A DNA stretch of 64,000 nt from Cellulomonas persica (GTDB lineage: Bacteria; Actinomycetota; Actinomycetes; Actinomycetales; Cellulomonadaceae): NCBI RefSeq assembly GCF_007989825.1, contig NZ_BJUA01000008.1:1-64000 (forward strand). The letters run 5' to 3'. This document shows positions 47,819 through 57,194 of this stretch, piece by piece. The position numbers were made by a program, and so were the translations under genes. The first letter of the stretch is position 1. Every line of letters begins with the position of its first letter. The notes beneath the pieces are model-generated. The model saw nothing but the letters and a program-made list of their open reading frames with translations. It searched no databases and was not told the DNA's origin.

Positions 47819-48829
47819 GTGCTGATCGCACAGCGCCCCACCCTGACCGAAGAGGTCATCTCGGAGATCCGCTCGCGGTTCTCCATCGAGCCGCTCGAGC
47901 CCGGCTTCGGCTACACGCTCGGCAACTCGCTCCGCCGGACGCTGCTGTCCTCCATCCCCGGTGCCGCCGTCACGTCGATCCGCATCGACGGCGTCCTGCA
48001 CGAGTTCTCGACCGTGCCGGGGGTCAAGGAGGACGTCACCGAGATCATCCTCAACATCAAGAACCTCGTCGTCTCCTCGGAGAACGACGAGCCCGTCGTG
48101 ATGTACCTGCGCAAGCAGGGCCCCGGCGACGTCACCGCCGCGGACATCGTGCCGCCCGCCGGTGTCGAGGTGCACAACCCCGACCTGCACCTGGCGACGC
48201 TGAACGACAAGGGCAAGCTCGAGATCGAGCTGACCGTCGAGCGTGGCCGTGGTTACGTGTCCGCCGCGCAGAACAAGTCCTACGACGCCGAGATCGGTCG
48301 CATCCCGGTCGACTCGATCTACTCGCCGGTCCTCAAGGTGACCTACAAGGTCGAGGCGACGCGTGTCGAGCAGCGCACAGACTTCGACAAGCTGATCGTC
48401 GACGTCGAGACGAAGGCCGCGATCAGCCCGCGCGACGCGCTCGCGTCGGCCGGCAAGACGCTCGTCGAGCTGTTCGGTCTGGCTCGCGAGCTCAACGTCG
48501 AGGCGGAGGGCATCGAGATCGGCCCGTCGCCGACGGACGCGGCGCTGGCCGCGGACCTGGCGCTGCCGATCGAGGACCTGCAGCTGACGATCCGGTCGTA
48601 CAACTGCCTCAAGCGTGAGGGCATCCACACGGTCGGCGAGCTCGTCGCCCGGTCGGAGGCCGACCTCCTGGACATCCGGAACTTCGGCGCCAAGTCGATC
48701 ACCGAGGTCAAGGAGAAGCTTGCCGAGCTCGGCCTGACCCTCAAGGACAGCCCGCTCGACTTCGACCCGTCCGCGTCGGCGTACTACGGCGACGACGAGG
48801 GCGACTTCGTCGAGGACGAGCAGTACTGA
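47819..48829 (+). CDS. rpoA: RNA polymerase alpha subunit
   Basis: A 336-residue subunit. N-terminal dimerisation domain ([20 protein letters not shown]) and C-terminal UP-element-binding domain ([20 protein letters not shown]), with an acidic end. GTG 47819, GAGAGGA upstream. Confidence 0.98.
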   Translation: MLIAQRPTLTEEVISEIRSRFSIEPLEPGFGYTLGNSLRRTLLSSIPGAAVTSIRIDGVLHEFSTVPGVKEDVTEIILNIKNLVVSSENDEPVVMYLRKQGPGDVTAADIVPPAGVEVHNPDLHLATLNDKGKLEIELTVERGRGYVSAAQNKSYDAEIGRIPVDSIYSPVLKVTYKVEATRVEQRTDFDKLIVDVETKAAISPRDALASAGKTLVELFGLARELNVEAEGIEIGPSPTDAALAADLALPIEDLQLTIRSYNCLKREGIHTVGELVARSEADLLDIRNFGAKSITEVKEKLAELGLTLKDSPLDFDPSASAYYGDDEGDFVEDEQY

Positions 48830-48885
48830 CATCAGCGGTCCAGTACTGACTCGGTACTGACGAAGAACTTCAAGGAGAACTGACC

Positions 48886-49431
48886 ATGCCCACGCCCACC
48901 AAGGGTCCCCGGCTCGGTGGCGGTCCCGCGCACGAGCGGCTGATCCTCGCGAACCTCGCGACCCAGCTGTTCGAGCACGGCCGCATCACGACGACCGAGG
49001 CGAAGGCCAAGCGCCTGCGTCCGCTCGCCGAGCGCCTCATCACGTTCGCGAAGCGCGGCGACCTGCACGCGCGTCGTCGCGTGCTGACCGTCGTCAAGGA
49101 CAAGAGCGTCGTGCACGTGCTCTTCACCGAGATCGCCCCGGCACTGGCCGAGCGCAACGGTGGCTACACGCGCATCACGAAGATCGGTCCGCGCAAGGGT
49201 GACAACGCGCCCCTCGCCGTGATCGAGATCGTGCGCGAGCCGCTCTCGCCGAAGCAGGCCGTCGTCAAGGAGGCCACGAAGGCCACTGCGAAGGCCGCGC
49301 CGAAGGCGAAGAAGGCCGACAAGGCTGAGGACGCCCAGGTCGAGGACGCCAAGGTCGAGGAGACCGTCGTCGAGGACGCTCCCGTCGCCGACGAGGCGCC
49401 CGCCGAGGACAAGGCCGACGACAAGGCCTGA
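48886..49431 (+). CDS. rplQ: 50S ribosomal protein L17 (bL17) with acidic tail
   Basis: A 181-residue protein. The bL17 core is residues 1 to about 120 ([20 protein letters not shown] and [20 protein letters not shown]). The remaining 60 residues are an Ala/Lys then Glu/Asp/Ala/Val-rich low-complexity tail. Last gene of the alpha operon. Confidence 0.97.
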   Translation: MPTPTKGPRLGGGPAHERLILANLATQLFEHGRITTTEAKAKRLRPLAERLITFAKRGDLHARRRVLTVVKDKSVVHVLFTEIAPALAERNGGYTRITKIGPRKGDNAPLAVIEIVREPLSPKQAVVKEATKATAKAAPKAKKADKAEDAQVEDAKVEETVVEDAPVADEAPAEDKADDKA

Positions 49432-49446
49432 GTCCCTACGCAACGT

Positions 49447-49482
49447 CGAGGGCCCGGACACCGTGTGGTGTCCGGGCCCTCG
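49447..49482 (+). terminator. rplQ terminator
   Basis: CGAGGGCCCGGACACC, loop GTGT, GGTGTCCGGGCCCTCG: a perfect 16-base stem. Ends the alpha operon. Confidence 0.9.
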
Positions 49483-49590
49483 TGCGTTGCCGCGCGGTGT
49501 CTGCTCGGTCGTGCCATCGCTGCCCGGGCCTCGTCGCCCCGCCTGGCGACGCAGCTCTGGGGAGCGACGTCCGTCGATGACGTCAGCGCT

Positions 49591-49977
49591 TCACAGGAAC
49601 AGGCAGAAGGGGTGGCCGGACGGGTCGAGCAGCACGCGGACGTCGTCCTGCGGTTGCACCTCCGCGAGCGTCGCCCCGGCCTCGACCGCCCAGGCGGCCG
49701 CCGCGTCCAGGTCCTCGACCCGGATGTCCAGGTGCTCGGTGGCGTTCTGCCCGCCGGGGACCGCGGGCCAGACCGGACGTCGGAACTGCACCTCGCCCTC
49801 GAAGTTGAGGGTCGGCCCGTCCGGCACGCGCACCTGCGCCCAGCCGGGACCCGCGGCCGTCGCCGGGTCGTCGGCCGTGACCGAGCCGCCGAGGAGCCGC
49901 GCGTAGAACGCCGCGAGCCGGCCGGGTTCGTCCGTGCCGATCGTGACGGACGTGAGCCGCAGGGTGGGCCTGTCCAT
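49591..49977 (-). CDS. VOC (glyoxalase/bleomycin-resistance fold) protein
   Basis: A 128-residue protein of the vicinal-oxygen-chelate superfamily: two beta-alpha-beta modules beginning LTSVTIGTDEPGRLAAFYAR and HLDIRVEDLDAAAAWAVEAG, ending DPSGHPFCLFL. His in EHLDIRV and the C-terminal region could bind metal. GGAGG lies before the ATG. Substrate unknown; converges on rplQ behind its terminator. Confidence 0.85.
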   Translation of the reverse strand: MDRPTLRLTSVTIGTDEPGRLAAFYARLLGGSVTADDPATAAGPGWAQVRVPDGPTLNFEGEVQFRRPVWPAVPGGQNATEHLDIRVEDLDAAAAWAVEAGATLAEVQPQDDVRVLLDPSGHPFCLFL

Positions 49978-50033
49978 GCGTCCTCCGGTGGGTCGACGAC
50001 CGGGCCACGCTACGCCGCGCGCGAACCGGGCGC

Positions 50034-50078
50034 GACGAGGAGGGCGGGCACCCGCGCGGGGTAGCCGCCCTCCTCGTC
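50034..50078 (-). terminator. Terminator of the surface-protein gene
   Basis: GACGAGGAGGGCGG (50034-50047) and CCGCCCTCCTCGTC (50065-50078), a perfect 14-base stem downstream of the leftward surface-protein gene. Confidence 0.75.
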
Positions 50079-50143
50079 CGTCGTTCTCGTGCGCTCCTGG
50101 CCGCGCGTCGGGTCGGCCGTGCGTCAGCTCCGCCGGGTGTGCG

Positions 50144-53100
50144 TCAGACCCGCCGGCGTCGGACCGCCAGGACCACGACACCCGAGAGGAGCACGAGCAG
50201 CCCGGCCGCCAGCAGTCCGACGACGTCGCTCCCGGTCACGGCGAGGTCGTCGCCGTCGTCGGGCTCCGTTCCGCTGGTCGGGGCCGGGGTGGGCGCGGGC
50301 TCGTCACCCGGGTCCGCCGGGTCCGTCGGGTCGGTGACGGGTGCGGTGGGCGTCGGCGTGGGGGAGGGCGCCGCGGCGGGCAGGACCTGCACCGTGGCGG
50401 TCCCGATGGCGCCTGAGGCGGCTTCGACGACGACGGTGTGCGTGCCCACGGGCGTGTCGGCGGGCACGGTCACGCGCAGGCTGAGCTCACCCGTGGCGTC
50501 CGCCTGCGTGCGGGCGAGGAGCCGTGGCGTCGAGTGCAGCCAGACCTCGACCTGCTCGTCGGGCTGCAGCCCGGACGCCCGGACGTCGAGGGACCCACCG
50601 ACGGCCGCGCTCGTGACCGACAGGGCGACGGCGACGGCTCGGGGCTCGACGTCGATCGTCACCTCGTGGACCGCGTCGGCGTCCACGCCGTTGTGCGCGG
50701 TGAGGGTCACGGTCGACGTCCCCGGGTCGCGCGGCGTGCCGACGAGGCGGCCCCCGCCCGTCGCGGGGATCCAGCTGAGGCCCGCGGGCAGACCCGCGGC
50801 GGTGACGCTCGGGACGGGGTAGCCGGTCGCGGCGAAGGTCTCGTCGACCGCGTCGTCCTGCGTGAGCCGCAGGTCGGTCGGGCCGGTGAGGCCTGCGGGT
50901 GCCTCGACGACGACCGTCCACGCGACCGTGAGGTCCGCGGCCGAGCCGTTCGCGAGTGTGAGCTCGACGTCGTGCGTGCCGGTCGCGGTCGTCGTGCCCG
51001 TCAGGCGCAGCTCGCCGGCGACGAGGGCGACGTCGAGCCCGTCCGGCAGGCCGCTGGCCGTGAGGGTCGGCGTGGGGTGCCCGGTCACGGTCGTGAGGGC
51101 GACGTCGACGGGAGCACCCGAGCGCACGGTCGTCGTGCCGTCGGTGTCCGCGGCGCTCGGGGCGGCGGTCACGACGAGGTCGATCGTGAGCGTGTCCGTC
51201 CCGGCGGTGTTCGTGGCGGTGACCTCGACCGCCTCGTCGGCGCCCTGGTGGGCCGCGTCGGGCGTCGCGGTGAACGTCGCGGTGGTCGAGTCGAACGCGA
51301 GCCACGACGGCAGCGCGGACGTCGTCAGGGACGGGGCGGGGTAGCCCGTGGGCGTGAGCGTCAGCGTGCTCGTCGTGCCCGCCGGGAACGTGGCGGTGCG
51401 GTCGGCGCCCAGGGCCGGGGTCGAGTGCACGTGCAGCGCGACGCTCGTGCTCGCTGGCGTGCCCACGCCGTTGTCGGCCGTGAGCGTGACGGTGTGCGCA
51501 CCGTCCTGCGTGGGCGTCCCGACGATGCGCGAGCCGCTGCCGTCGGTCACGAGCGCGAGCCCGTCGGGCAGCCCGTCGGCGGTGACCGTCGGAGCGGGGT
51601 ACCCGCCCGTGACGACGACGATCGGCGCGATCGCCTCGTCGACGTCCGTCGTGACGGTGCTCGGCGCGTCGACGGTCGCCGGGTCCTGCACGACGACGGT
51701 CCACTCGGCCTCGTCGGTGCCGACGACCGACTCGAGCTCGACCGTGACCTCGAACGTGCCGGTCTGCGCCGGCGTGCCGACGAGCCGCACCGACGAGCCG
51801 TCCTGCGCGAGCGTGAGGCCCGCGGGGAGCCCGGTCGCGGTCGCGGTGGGTGTCGGGTGGCCGGCGACCGTGAAGGCGGCGACGTCGGCGGCCACGAGGT
51901 GGCGCAGGGTCGTCGTCGTGGGGGCCGCGGCGAAGCTCGGGGCCGCGGTGACGTCGAGCGTCATGGTCACCGGGTCCACCCCGATCGAGCCGGACCCGAA
52001 CGTGACCTCGAGCTGGACCGTGTAGCGGCCGGGCGTCGTCGGCGTGCCGGAGACCGTGCCCGCGGCACCGTCGAGCACGAGGCCTGCCGGCAGGCCGCTG
52101 GCCTCGAGCGTGGGCCGCGGGTAGCCGCCCACGGTGATGGGCAGCGTCGCCGCGACACCCATCGGGATCGCCAGGGACGTCGGCGCCGAGAGCGACGCAG
52201 GTGCCGTGATCTCGAGCGGGAACTGCGCCGTGTCGGTGCCGTGCGCGTTCGTCGCGGTGATCGTGGCGGAGTACGTGCCGGTGGCGGTCGGCGTGCCCGT
52301 CAGGGTGACCTCGCCGTCGGCGACCGTCGCGACGACGCCCGGTGGCAGGTCCGTGACCTCGATGTCCGGCGCGGGGTGGCCGCTGAACGTCGCGATCGTC
52401 CACTCGGTCATGTCGGCGTCGACGAGGCCCGTGTAGCCGCCGAGCTGGAGCGCGATGGACGGCGGCGCGGTGACCGTGACCCGCACGAGCGTGCTCGCGG
52501 CGCCCGCGGGGTTCGACGCGTCGACGTGGTACGGGCCGAACACGCCCGCGACGCCTGCCGGCGGAGAGGCGACGAACGTGCCGGTCCCGGCGTCGAAGTC
52601 GAGCCACGACGGCAGCGTCTCGCGGATCGACAGCGTCGGCGCGTAGTACCCGCTCCACTCGACCACCAGCGACTCGGAGGCACCCGCCGCGACCGTCAGC
52701 ATCGACGACGACTGGGCGAACGCCGGCGGCCGCATCGTCGTGAGCTCCATGTCCCGCGACACGGGCGAGCCGACGCCGTTGTCCGCGGTGACGCGGACGG
52801 TGATCGTCCCGGACGTGGTCGGCGTCCCCACCACCGTGACGACGCCGGGCGTGCTCGTGTCGAACGAGACCCCCGTCGGCAGCGACGCCCCGTCGAGGAC
52901 CGACGTGGTGAGCGTGGGCGTGGGATACCCGGTGACGGTGAACGTCGCGTCGGAGAAGGGGTACCCGACCACCGTCGCCGCCGACGCGGGCGCGGCGATC
53001 ACCGGCGCCGCCTGGACCGTCCAGGCCCAGCTGGCGGTGGCCGTCCCGTACGGGTTCGTGGCGCTGATCGTCGCGGTGCCGGATGCCTCGGAGGTGCTCG

Positions 53101-54712
53101 TCGGGCGGGTCGGCGTCCCGGTGATCGCCACGGAGGTGGCGCTCGAGCGCACGACCGACAGCCCTGCGGGCAAGCCTGTCGCCGACGCCGAGCTCACGTC
53201 GGCCACCGTCAGCGGCAGCGTCGTGGGCACCCCGGCGGTGACGACGGTCGTGGTGGGCGCGGTCACCGTGGGTCGCGCACCGTGGGTGATCGTGAAGTCG
53301 TCGACCGCGGTGCCCCACGCGTTGGCGACGGACACCCTGACCGAGACCGAGCCGTCCGTGGTCGGAGCGGTGCCACTGAGAACCCCGTCGGCGTAGCTCG
53401 CCCAGGCCGGCAGGTCCTCGAACGAGACCGTCGGCGCGGGGTAGCCGGTCGTCGTGATCGGGATCTCGAAGTCCTCGCCGCGGGCCACCGTGAGGTCGGG
53501 GACGGCAGCCACCGTGGGCTCCGAACCGACGACGACCTGGGTGCTGAGCGGCGCGGTCCGGTAGGCGTTGCCCACGGTCGTCGTCACCGTGTAGGTGCCG
53601 GTGGCCGTGGGGGTGCCGGTGAGCCGGACGTCCGAGCCCGACATCGACAGGGAGGTGCCCGGGGGCAGCCCCGTGGTCGGCCCGAGGATCGAGGACGCGG
53701 GCGTGGAGGTCGCGGTGCCGATGCTCGCACTGGTGACCGTGTCGAGCGTCGCGGTCGCGCCGGTGGAGGTGACCGACACGGGTGACGGGACCACCACGGG
53801 GATGGTCGCGTCCGCGGTGAGCGCGTTCGCGACGTCGGCGTGCAGCGTGATCGTGCTGTCGGCGTAGGCCGTGCCAGGGTTGCCCGAGAGCGAGACGGTC
53901 GTCGTCGAGCCGGACTTGCTCGTCGTGACCGTCATCCAGGTCGGCTTCCCCGAGGTGACACTGACGTCCGGTGCGGGGTTGCCGGTCACGGTGACGGTGC
54001 GGGTCGTGGACGTCGACGGCGGGAAGACGAGCGCGTCCGTGCCGGCGAACGCGGGCGCCTGGTAGACCGGCTCGCCGACGTTCGTGCCGATGCCCTCGAA
54101 CGTCACGGAGACGTTCCGGTTCGACTCCGTCGCCGAGACGAACAGGGTGATCTTCTTGACCCGGCTGCGGTCGAAGCCCGACGGGAAGCTGAAGACCGCC
54201 ACGTCGCCGACGTAGGCGGGCGCGTAGCGGATCGTGAGCCAGTCACCGGCGGCCCCGCCGTTGCGCGTGAGGCCGTTGGCGCTCGCGACCTTGCCGTTCA
54301 CGTCCTCGGCGGCGACGCCGAAGCTCACGGCCGACGGCTGGTTCGGCGTCACGTCGCGGTAGCGGAGCTCGAGGCGGTCCGCGCCGCCCTGCTCGAGGTT
54401 CACCAGCGAGTCCGCGGTCCAGGTGACCTGGGCGTTCGCGTAGTTGCACCCGATCGAGTCGGGCACCCGCGCGTCGATCTTCATCGTCCCGGTGCCCATC
54501 GTCAGGGTGTTGTTGCCCGACGGCGTGCACGAGTAGTTCCCCGGGACCAGGGCCCGCGTCCCGATCGCGTTGCCGGCGAAGTCGTCGACGCTGAACGCGA
54601 CCTCGGCGGCGGCGGCGGCGGGTGCGGCGAGCCCCGCGACGAGCGTCGTCAGGGCGAGCGTGGCGGTGGCGAGCGCTGCGGTGGCGCGCCGAAGTGGGGC
54701 AGGGATGCGCAT
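50144..54712 (-). CDS. Sortase-anchored surface protein with about 12 putative-Ig repeats
   Basis: A 1,522-residue exported protein. Signal peptide residues 1 to about 36 (AALATATLALTTLVAGLAAP). Residues about 40-210 form a unique N-terminal beta domain with a possible ligand or glycan fold. Then come roughly twelve repeats of 80-90 residues with the He_PIG pattern: GYPAPTV, GLPAGL, a turn, GTPTxTGTYTVTVT, ATNxxGT. A Pro/Thr/Asp linker (TPTPTAPVTDPTDPADPGDE) precedes the LAVTG sorting signal at about residue 1490, a hydrophobic helix and an RRRR end. This fits the LAxTG signal used by class E sortases of actinobacteria. ATG 54712 has AGGA upstream. Likely adhesin or stalk. Confidence 0.88.
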   Translation of the reverse strand: MRIPAPLRRATAALATATLALTTLVAGLAAPAAAAAEVAFSVDDFAGNAIGTRALVPGNYSCTPSGNNTLTMGTGTMKIDARVPDSIGCNYANAQVTWTADSLVNLEQGGADRLELRYRDVTPNQPSAVSFGVAAEDVNGKVASANGLTRNGGAAGDWLTIRYAPAYVGDVAVFSFPSGFDRSRVKKITLFVSATESNRNVSVTFEGIGTNVGEPVYQAPAFAGTDALVFPPSTSTTRTVTVTGNPAPDVSVTSGKPTWMTVTTSKSGSTTTVSLSGNPGTAYADSTITLHADVANALTADATIPVVVPSPVSVTSTGATATLDTVTSASIGTATSTPASSILGPTTGLPPGTSLSMSGSDVRLTGTPTATGTYTVTTTVGNAYRTAPLSTQVVVGSEPTVAAVPDLTVARGEDFEIPITTTGYPAPTVSFEDLPAWASYADGVLSGTAPTTDGSVSVRVSVANAWGTAVDDFTITHGARPTVTAPTTTVVTAGVPTTLPLTVADVSSASATGLPAGLSVVRSSATSVAITGTPTRPTSTSEASGTATISATNPYGTATASWAWTVQAAPVIAAPASAATVVGYPFSDATFTVTGYPTPTLTTSVLDGASLPTGVSFDTSTPGVVTVVGTPTTSGTITVRVTADNGVGSPVSRDMELTTMRPPAFAQSSSMLTVAAGASESLVVEWSGYYAPTLSIRETLPSWLDFDAGTGTFVASPPAGVAGVFGPYHVDASNPAGAASTLVRVTVTAPPSIALQLGGYTGLVDADMTEWTIATFSGHPAPDIEVTDLPPGVVATVADGEVTLTGTPTATGTYSATITATNAHGTDTAQFPLEITAPASLSAPTSLAIPMGVAATLPITVGGYPRPTLEASGLPAGLVLDGAAGTVSGTPTTPGRYTVQLEVTFGSGSIGVDPVTMTLDVTAAPSFAAAPTTTTLRHLVAADVAAFTVAGHPTPTATATGLPAGLTLAQDGSSVRLVGTPAQTGTFEVTVELESVVGTDEAEWTVVVQDPATVDAPSTVTTDVDEAIAPIVVVTGGYPAPTVTADGLPDGLALVTDGSGSRIVGTPTQDGAHTVTLTADNGVGTPASTSVALHVHSTPALGADRTATFPAGTTSTLTLTPTGYPAPSLTTSALPSWLAFDSTTATFTATPDAAHQGADEAVEVTATNTAGTDTLTIDLVVTAAPSAADTDGTTTVRSGAPVDVALTTVTGHPTPTLTASGLPDGLDVALVAGELRLTGTTTATGTHDVELTLANGSAADLTVAWTVVVEAPAGLTGPTDLRLTQDDAVDETFAATGYPVPSVTAAGLPAGLSWIPATGGGRLVGTPRDPGTSTVTLTAHNGVDADAVHEVTIDVEPRAVAVALSVTSAAVGGSLDVRASGLQPDEQVEVWLHSTPRLLARTQADATGELSLRVTVPADTPVGTHTVVVEAASGAIGTATVQVLPAAAPSPTPTPTAPVTDPTDPADPGDEPAPTPAPTSGTEPDDGDDLAVTGSDVVGLLAAGLLVLLSGVVVLAVRRRRV

Positions 54713-54878
54713 GGGGTCCTCGCGACGGGTGCGCTCGTGGTGGGGGAGTCCACCGAGCGTCGACGCGACGACGCTACGGACCAACGTCCCGGTTCGACAT
54801 GCCCCAGATCAGTCATGTCGGAATCACGGGGGTTGGTCCTGGGCCGAACGGGTGGGACGCGCGGCGCGGTGTCCGCGA

Positions 54879-54884
54879 TACGGT
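54879..54884 (+). promoter_or_regulatory. Leaderless -10 element of the hydrolase gene
   Basis: TACGGT ends 6 bases before ATG 54891 and no Shine-Dalgarno is visible. Confidence 0.45.
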
Positions 54885-54890
54885 CGGCGG

Positions 54891-55679
54891 ATGGGGGACG
54901 TGGGGGTGGTGCTCGTCCACGGCGTGCGCACGTCGCGCACCATGTGGCGGCCGCAGACGGAGGCGCTCGCCCGCGCCGGGATCCCGACGACGGCGGTCGA
55001 CCTGCCGGGTCACGGTACGCGCGCCGACGAGCGGTTCAGCGTCGACGCGGCGGTCGCGACGATCGCCGACGCGGTCGGCGCGCTCGGCGGGAAGGCGCTC
55101 GTCGTCGGGCTGTCGCTCGGCGGGTACGTCGGGGTCACGTACGCCGCCCGGCACCCCGAGCAGGTCGTCGGCCTGGTCGCCGCGGGGTGCTGCACGCGGC
55201 CGCGGCGCGTGCTCGTCGGCGGGTGGGCGGCGCTCGCGGCGGCGCTCGCGCGGCTCCCCGACCGCGGTGCGGGCCTCAACGACGCGTTCGTGCGCCTCAT
55301 GCTGCCCGCGACGGCAGGGGCGGACCTGGCCGCAGGCGGTTTCGCGCTCGATGTCATGGCCGACGTGCTGCGCGAGGTCGGCGCGCTGGACCCCGTGGCG
55401 GACCTCGCCCGGGTCCGCGTCCCGGTCTGGCTCGTCAACGGCCGCTACGACCACTTCCGCGGCGACGAGCGTGCGTACCTCGCCGCGTGCGGCGACGGGC
55501 GGCTCGTCGTCGTCCCGGGCGCGACGCACCTGGTGAGCGTCGTCGCGCCCGTGCGGTTCACGCGCGTCGTGCTGGAGGCGTACGACGAGGTGTGCCGGTT
55601 GCCGCTGGACGCCCAGACGGGTGCCCAGCGCGTGGCTGCGCAGCCCGCGGTCCCTCAGCGGACGGGCTCGGCGGGGTAG
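54891..55679 (+). CDS. Alpha/beta-fold hydrolase
   Basis: A 262-residue enzyme. Oxyanion region VLVHGVRTSRTMWRPQ, nucleophile Ser75 in VGLSLGGYVG, acid Asp187 in NGRYDHFRG and His213 in PGATHLVS form an apparent triad. No signal peptide. Substrate cannot be told from sequence. Divergent from the surface protein; its last 25 bases overlap the convergent DUF488 gene. The chosen ATG follows a -10-like TACGGT by 6 bases, consistent with a leaderless message. Confidence 0.85.
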   Translation: MGDVGVVLVHGVRTSRTMWRPQTEALARAGIPTTAVDLPGHGTRADERFSVDAAVATIADAVGALGGKALVVGLSLGGYVGVTYAARHPEQVVGLVAAGCCTRPRRVLVGGWAALAAALARLPDRGAGLNDAFVRLMLPATAGADLAAGGFALDVMADVLREVGALDPVADLARVRVPVWLVNGRYDHFRGDERAYLAACGDGRLVVVPGATHLVSVVAPVRFTRVVLEAYDEVCRLPLDAQTGAQRVAAQPAVPQRTGSAG

Positions 55680-56185
55680 CGCAGCGTCCCGTCGACCACG
55701 CGCGCGTCGGGGTGCAGCGGGTGAGGCACGGCCTTGCCCGGACCCATGAGGTGCAGCACGTGCCAGCCGCGCACCGTGAGGTCGTCCGCGATGAGCCGGC
55801 GGTGGCAGCGCCACCAGACCGCCTCGGCGCACATCACCGCGCACCGCTCGCCCCGCGCGCGGGCCGTCAGCTCGCCGCGCGCGGAGCGGTACTCCTCGCT
55901 CGTGAGGTGGTCCGCGTAACCCCGGAACGCGGCGACGCGCCAGGCGTCGTTGGGCGAGTCCGGCGCGGGCGTGCGGCGGCCCCCGAGGCCGGGCAGCGGA
56001 AGGTAGGCGTCGCCGAGCCGCTCACGCAGCGCGTCGGGCGAGTACTGCGGGTTGCGCCGCGAACCGGCGAACCGGCGCACGTCGACCAGGCAGGTCACGC
56101 CGGCCTCCTCGAGCATCGCGCGCAGCTCGTCGAACGGTCGCGTCGAGTGACCGACCGTCCACACCGTCCCGGGACTCTCGCTCAT
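55655..56185 (-). CDS. DUF488-family protein
   Basis: A 176-residue protein with the DUF488 signature: VWTVGHSTRPFDELRAML, LVDVRRFAGSRRNPQYS and VMCAEAVWWRCHRRLIADDL, where the Cys/His cluster is conserved. Function of the family is not established. AGGA precedes the ATG. Its 3' end overlaps the hydrolase gene tail-to-tail. Confidence 0.85.
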   Translation of the reverse strand: MSESPGTVWTVGHSTRPFDELRAMLEEAGVTCLVDVRRFAGSRRNPQYSPDALRERLGDAYLPLPGLGGRRTPAPDSPNDAWRVAAFRGYADHLTSEEYRSARGELTARARGERCAVMCAEAVWWRCHRRLIADDLTVRGWHVLHLMGPGKAVPHPLHPDARVVDGTLRYPAEPVR

Positions 56186-56228
56186 CGCGCCATCCTGCCC
56201 ACGCGGTGCACGAGGGGCGCGTCGAGCG

Positions 56229-57143
56229 TCAGTCGATCAGCCGGGCGTCGTGCATCGCACGCGCGAACGCGCCATCGACGACGACGTCGACCTTGTCGTC
56301 CGTGTACTGCGTGACCTGCTGCAACGTGCCGTCCGTCGAGCGGTAGTAGACGTGCGGGCTCATCGTCCCCGGCTGCGTCTCGCCCGCCTTCCCGAGCTGC
56401 GCCATGAGGTGCAGCGCGTGGACCACCGTCGCGTCCCGCAGCACGTGCACCGCGAGGAACGCGCGCGAGGGCAGCACGACGAGCGTGCCGAACGGCCGGT
56501 CGGTCAGGCCGACCGAGTCGAGCAGCTCGTCGTGCACGAGCACGCGCGAGGCGCCGAAGAAGTCGGGCGCCTCGAACAGGTGGACGTCGTGGTCGAGCGT
56601 CTCGTGCATCGGGGCGGGCAGCGTGCGCAGGCCCGCGAGCGCGGCCTCGCCGGTCACGTCCCAACCGCCGACTCGCGTGTCGTCGTACAGGATCGAGACG
56701 GCCTCCGGGTAGTCGATCGCGGCGCGCACGCACAGCCCGCCGCCGAGCTGCGGGCCCGCCGCGGGCACGACCCGCGGCAGGTCCGCCTCGACCATGACCC
56801 GCGCGACGAGCAGGTCGGCGACCTCGTCGTACGTCGCCCCGGCGCGCTCACGCGCGAGTGCCAGCGACGCCACGTGGCCGTCGACGACCGACTGCCACTG
56901 CCCGCGGTCCTGCTGCGCGAGGATCGCGGCGAGGTTCGTCAGGCCGTACTCCTTGCCGTCGGCGTCGACCAGGTGGTCGGGGCGTACGGCCACGCCGGGC
57001 ACGCCGATGCCGGCGAACGCCTCGGCCGCGACCCCGCGCAACCAGTCCGCGTCGGCGCGGGTGAGGGGAGCGAGCGCGTCGTCGGGTGCGTCACCGCTCT
57101 GAGCAGGGGTGTCGTCGTCACGTCGTCGGGAGAACCAGCCCAT
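56229..57143 (-). CDS. Unassigned cytoplasmic protein
   Basis: A 304-residue soluble protein, no signal or membrane segment. It begins with a basic/acidic tract (FSRRRDDDTP) and then an alpha/beta body with motifs DGKEYGLTNLAAILAQQDRG, PFGTLVVLPSRAFLAVHVLR and a C-terminal FARAMHDARLID. I do not recognise the family with certainty. Codon use is like its neighbours. On the minus strand TACGGT (57157 down to 57152) ends 8 bases before the ATG, so it may be leaderless. Confidence 0.75.
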   Translation of the reverse strand: MGWFSRRRDDDTPAQSGDAPDDALAPLTRADADWLRGVAAEAFAGIGVPGVAVRPDHLVDADGKEYGLTNLAAILAQQDRGQWQSVVDGHVASLALARERAGATYDEVADLLVARVMVEADLPRVVPAAGPQLGGGLCVRAAIDYPEAVSILYDDTRVGGWDVTGEAALAGLRTLPAPMHETLDHDVHLFEAPDFFGASRVLVHDELLDSVGLTDRPFGTLVVLPSRAFLAVHVLRDATVVHALHLMAQLGKAGETQPGTMSPHVYYRSTDGTLQQVTQYTDDKVDVVVDGAFARAMHDARLID

Positions 57144-57151
57144 GGCGAGAC

Positions 57152-57157
57152 ACCGTA
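57152..57157 (-). promoter_or_regulatory. Leaderless -10 element of the unassigned gene
   Basis: Minus-strand TACGGT, 8 bases before the start codon, no Shine-Dalgarno. Confidence 0.35.
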
Positions 57158-57194
57158 ACGCCCCGCCGCCCGCCGTCGGACATCACAGCGCGCG

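Noticed and set aside
50438-53785. 1,115-codon plus-strand frame opposite the surface protein
   Set aside because: Repeats in it only mirror the Ig repeats of the real gene; composition is almost wholly Arg/Gly/Asp/Val.
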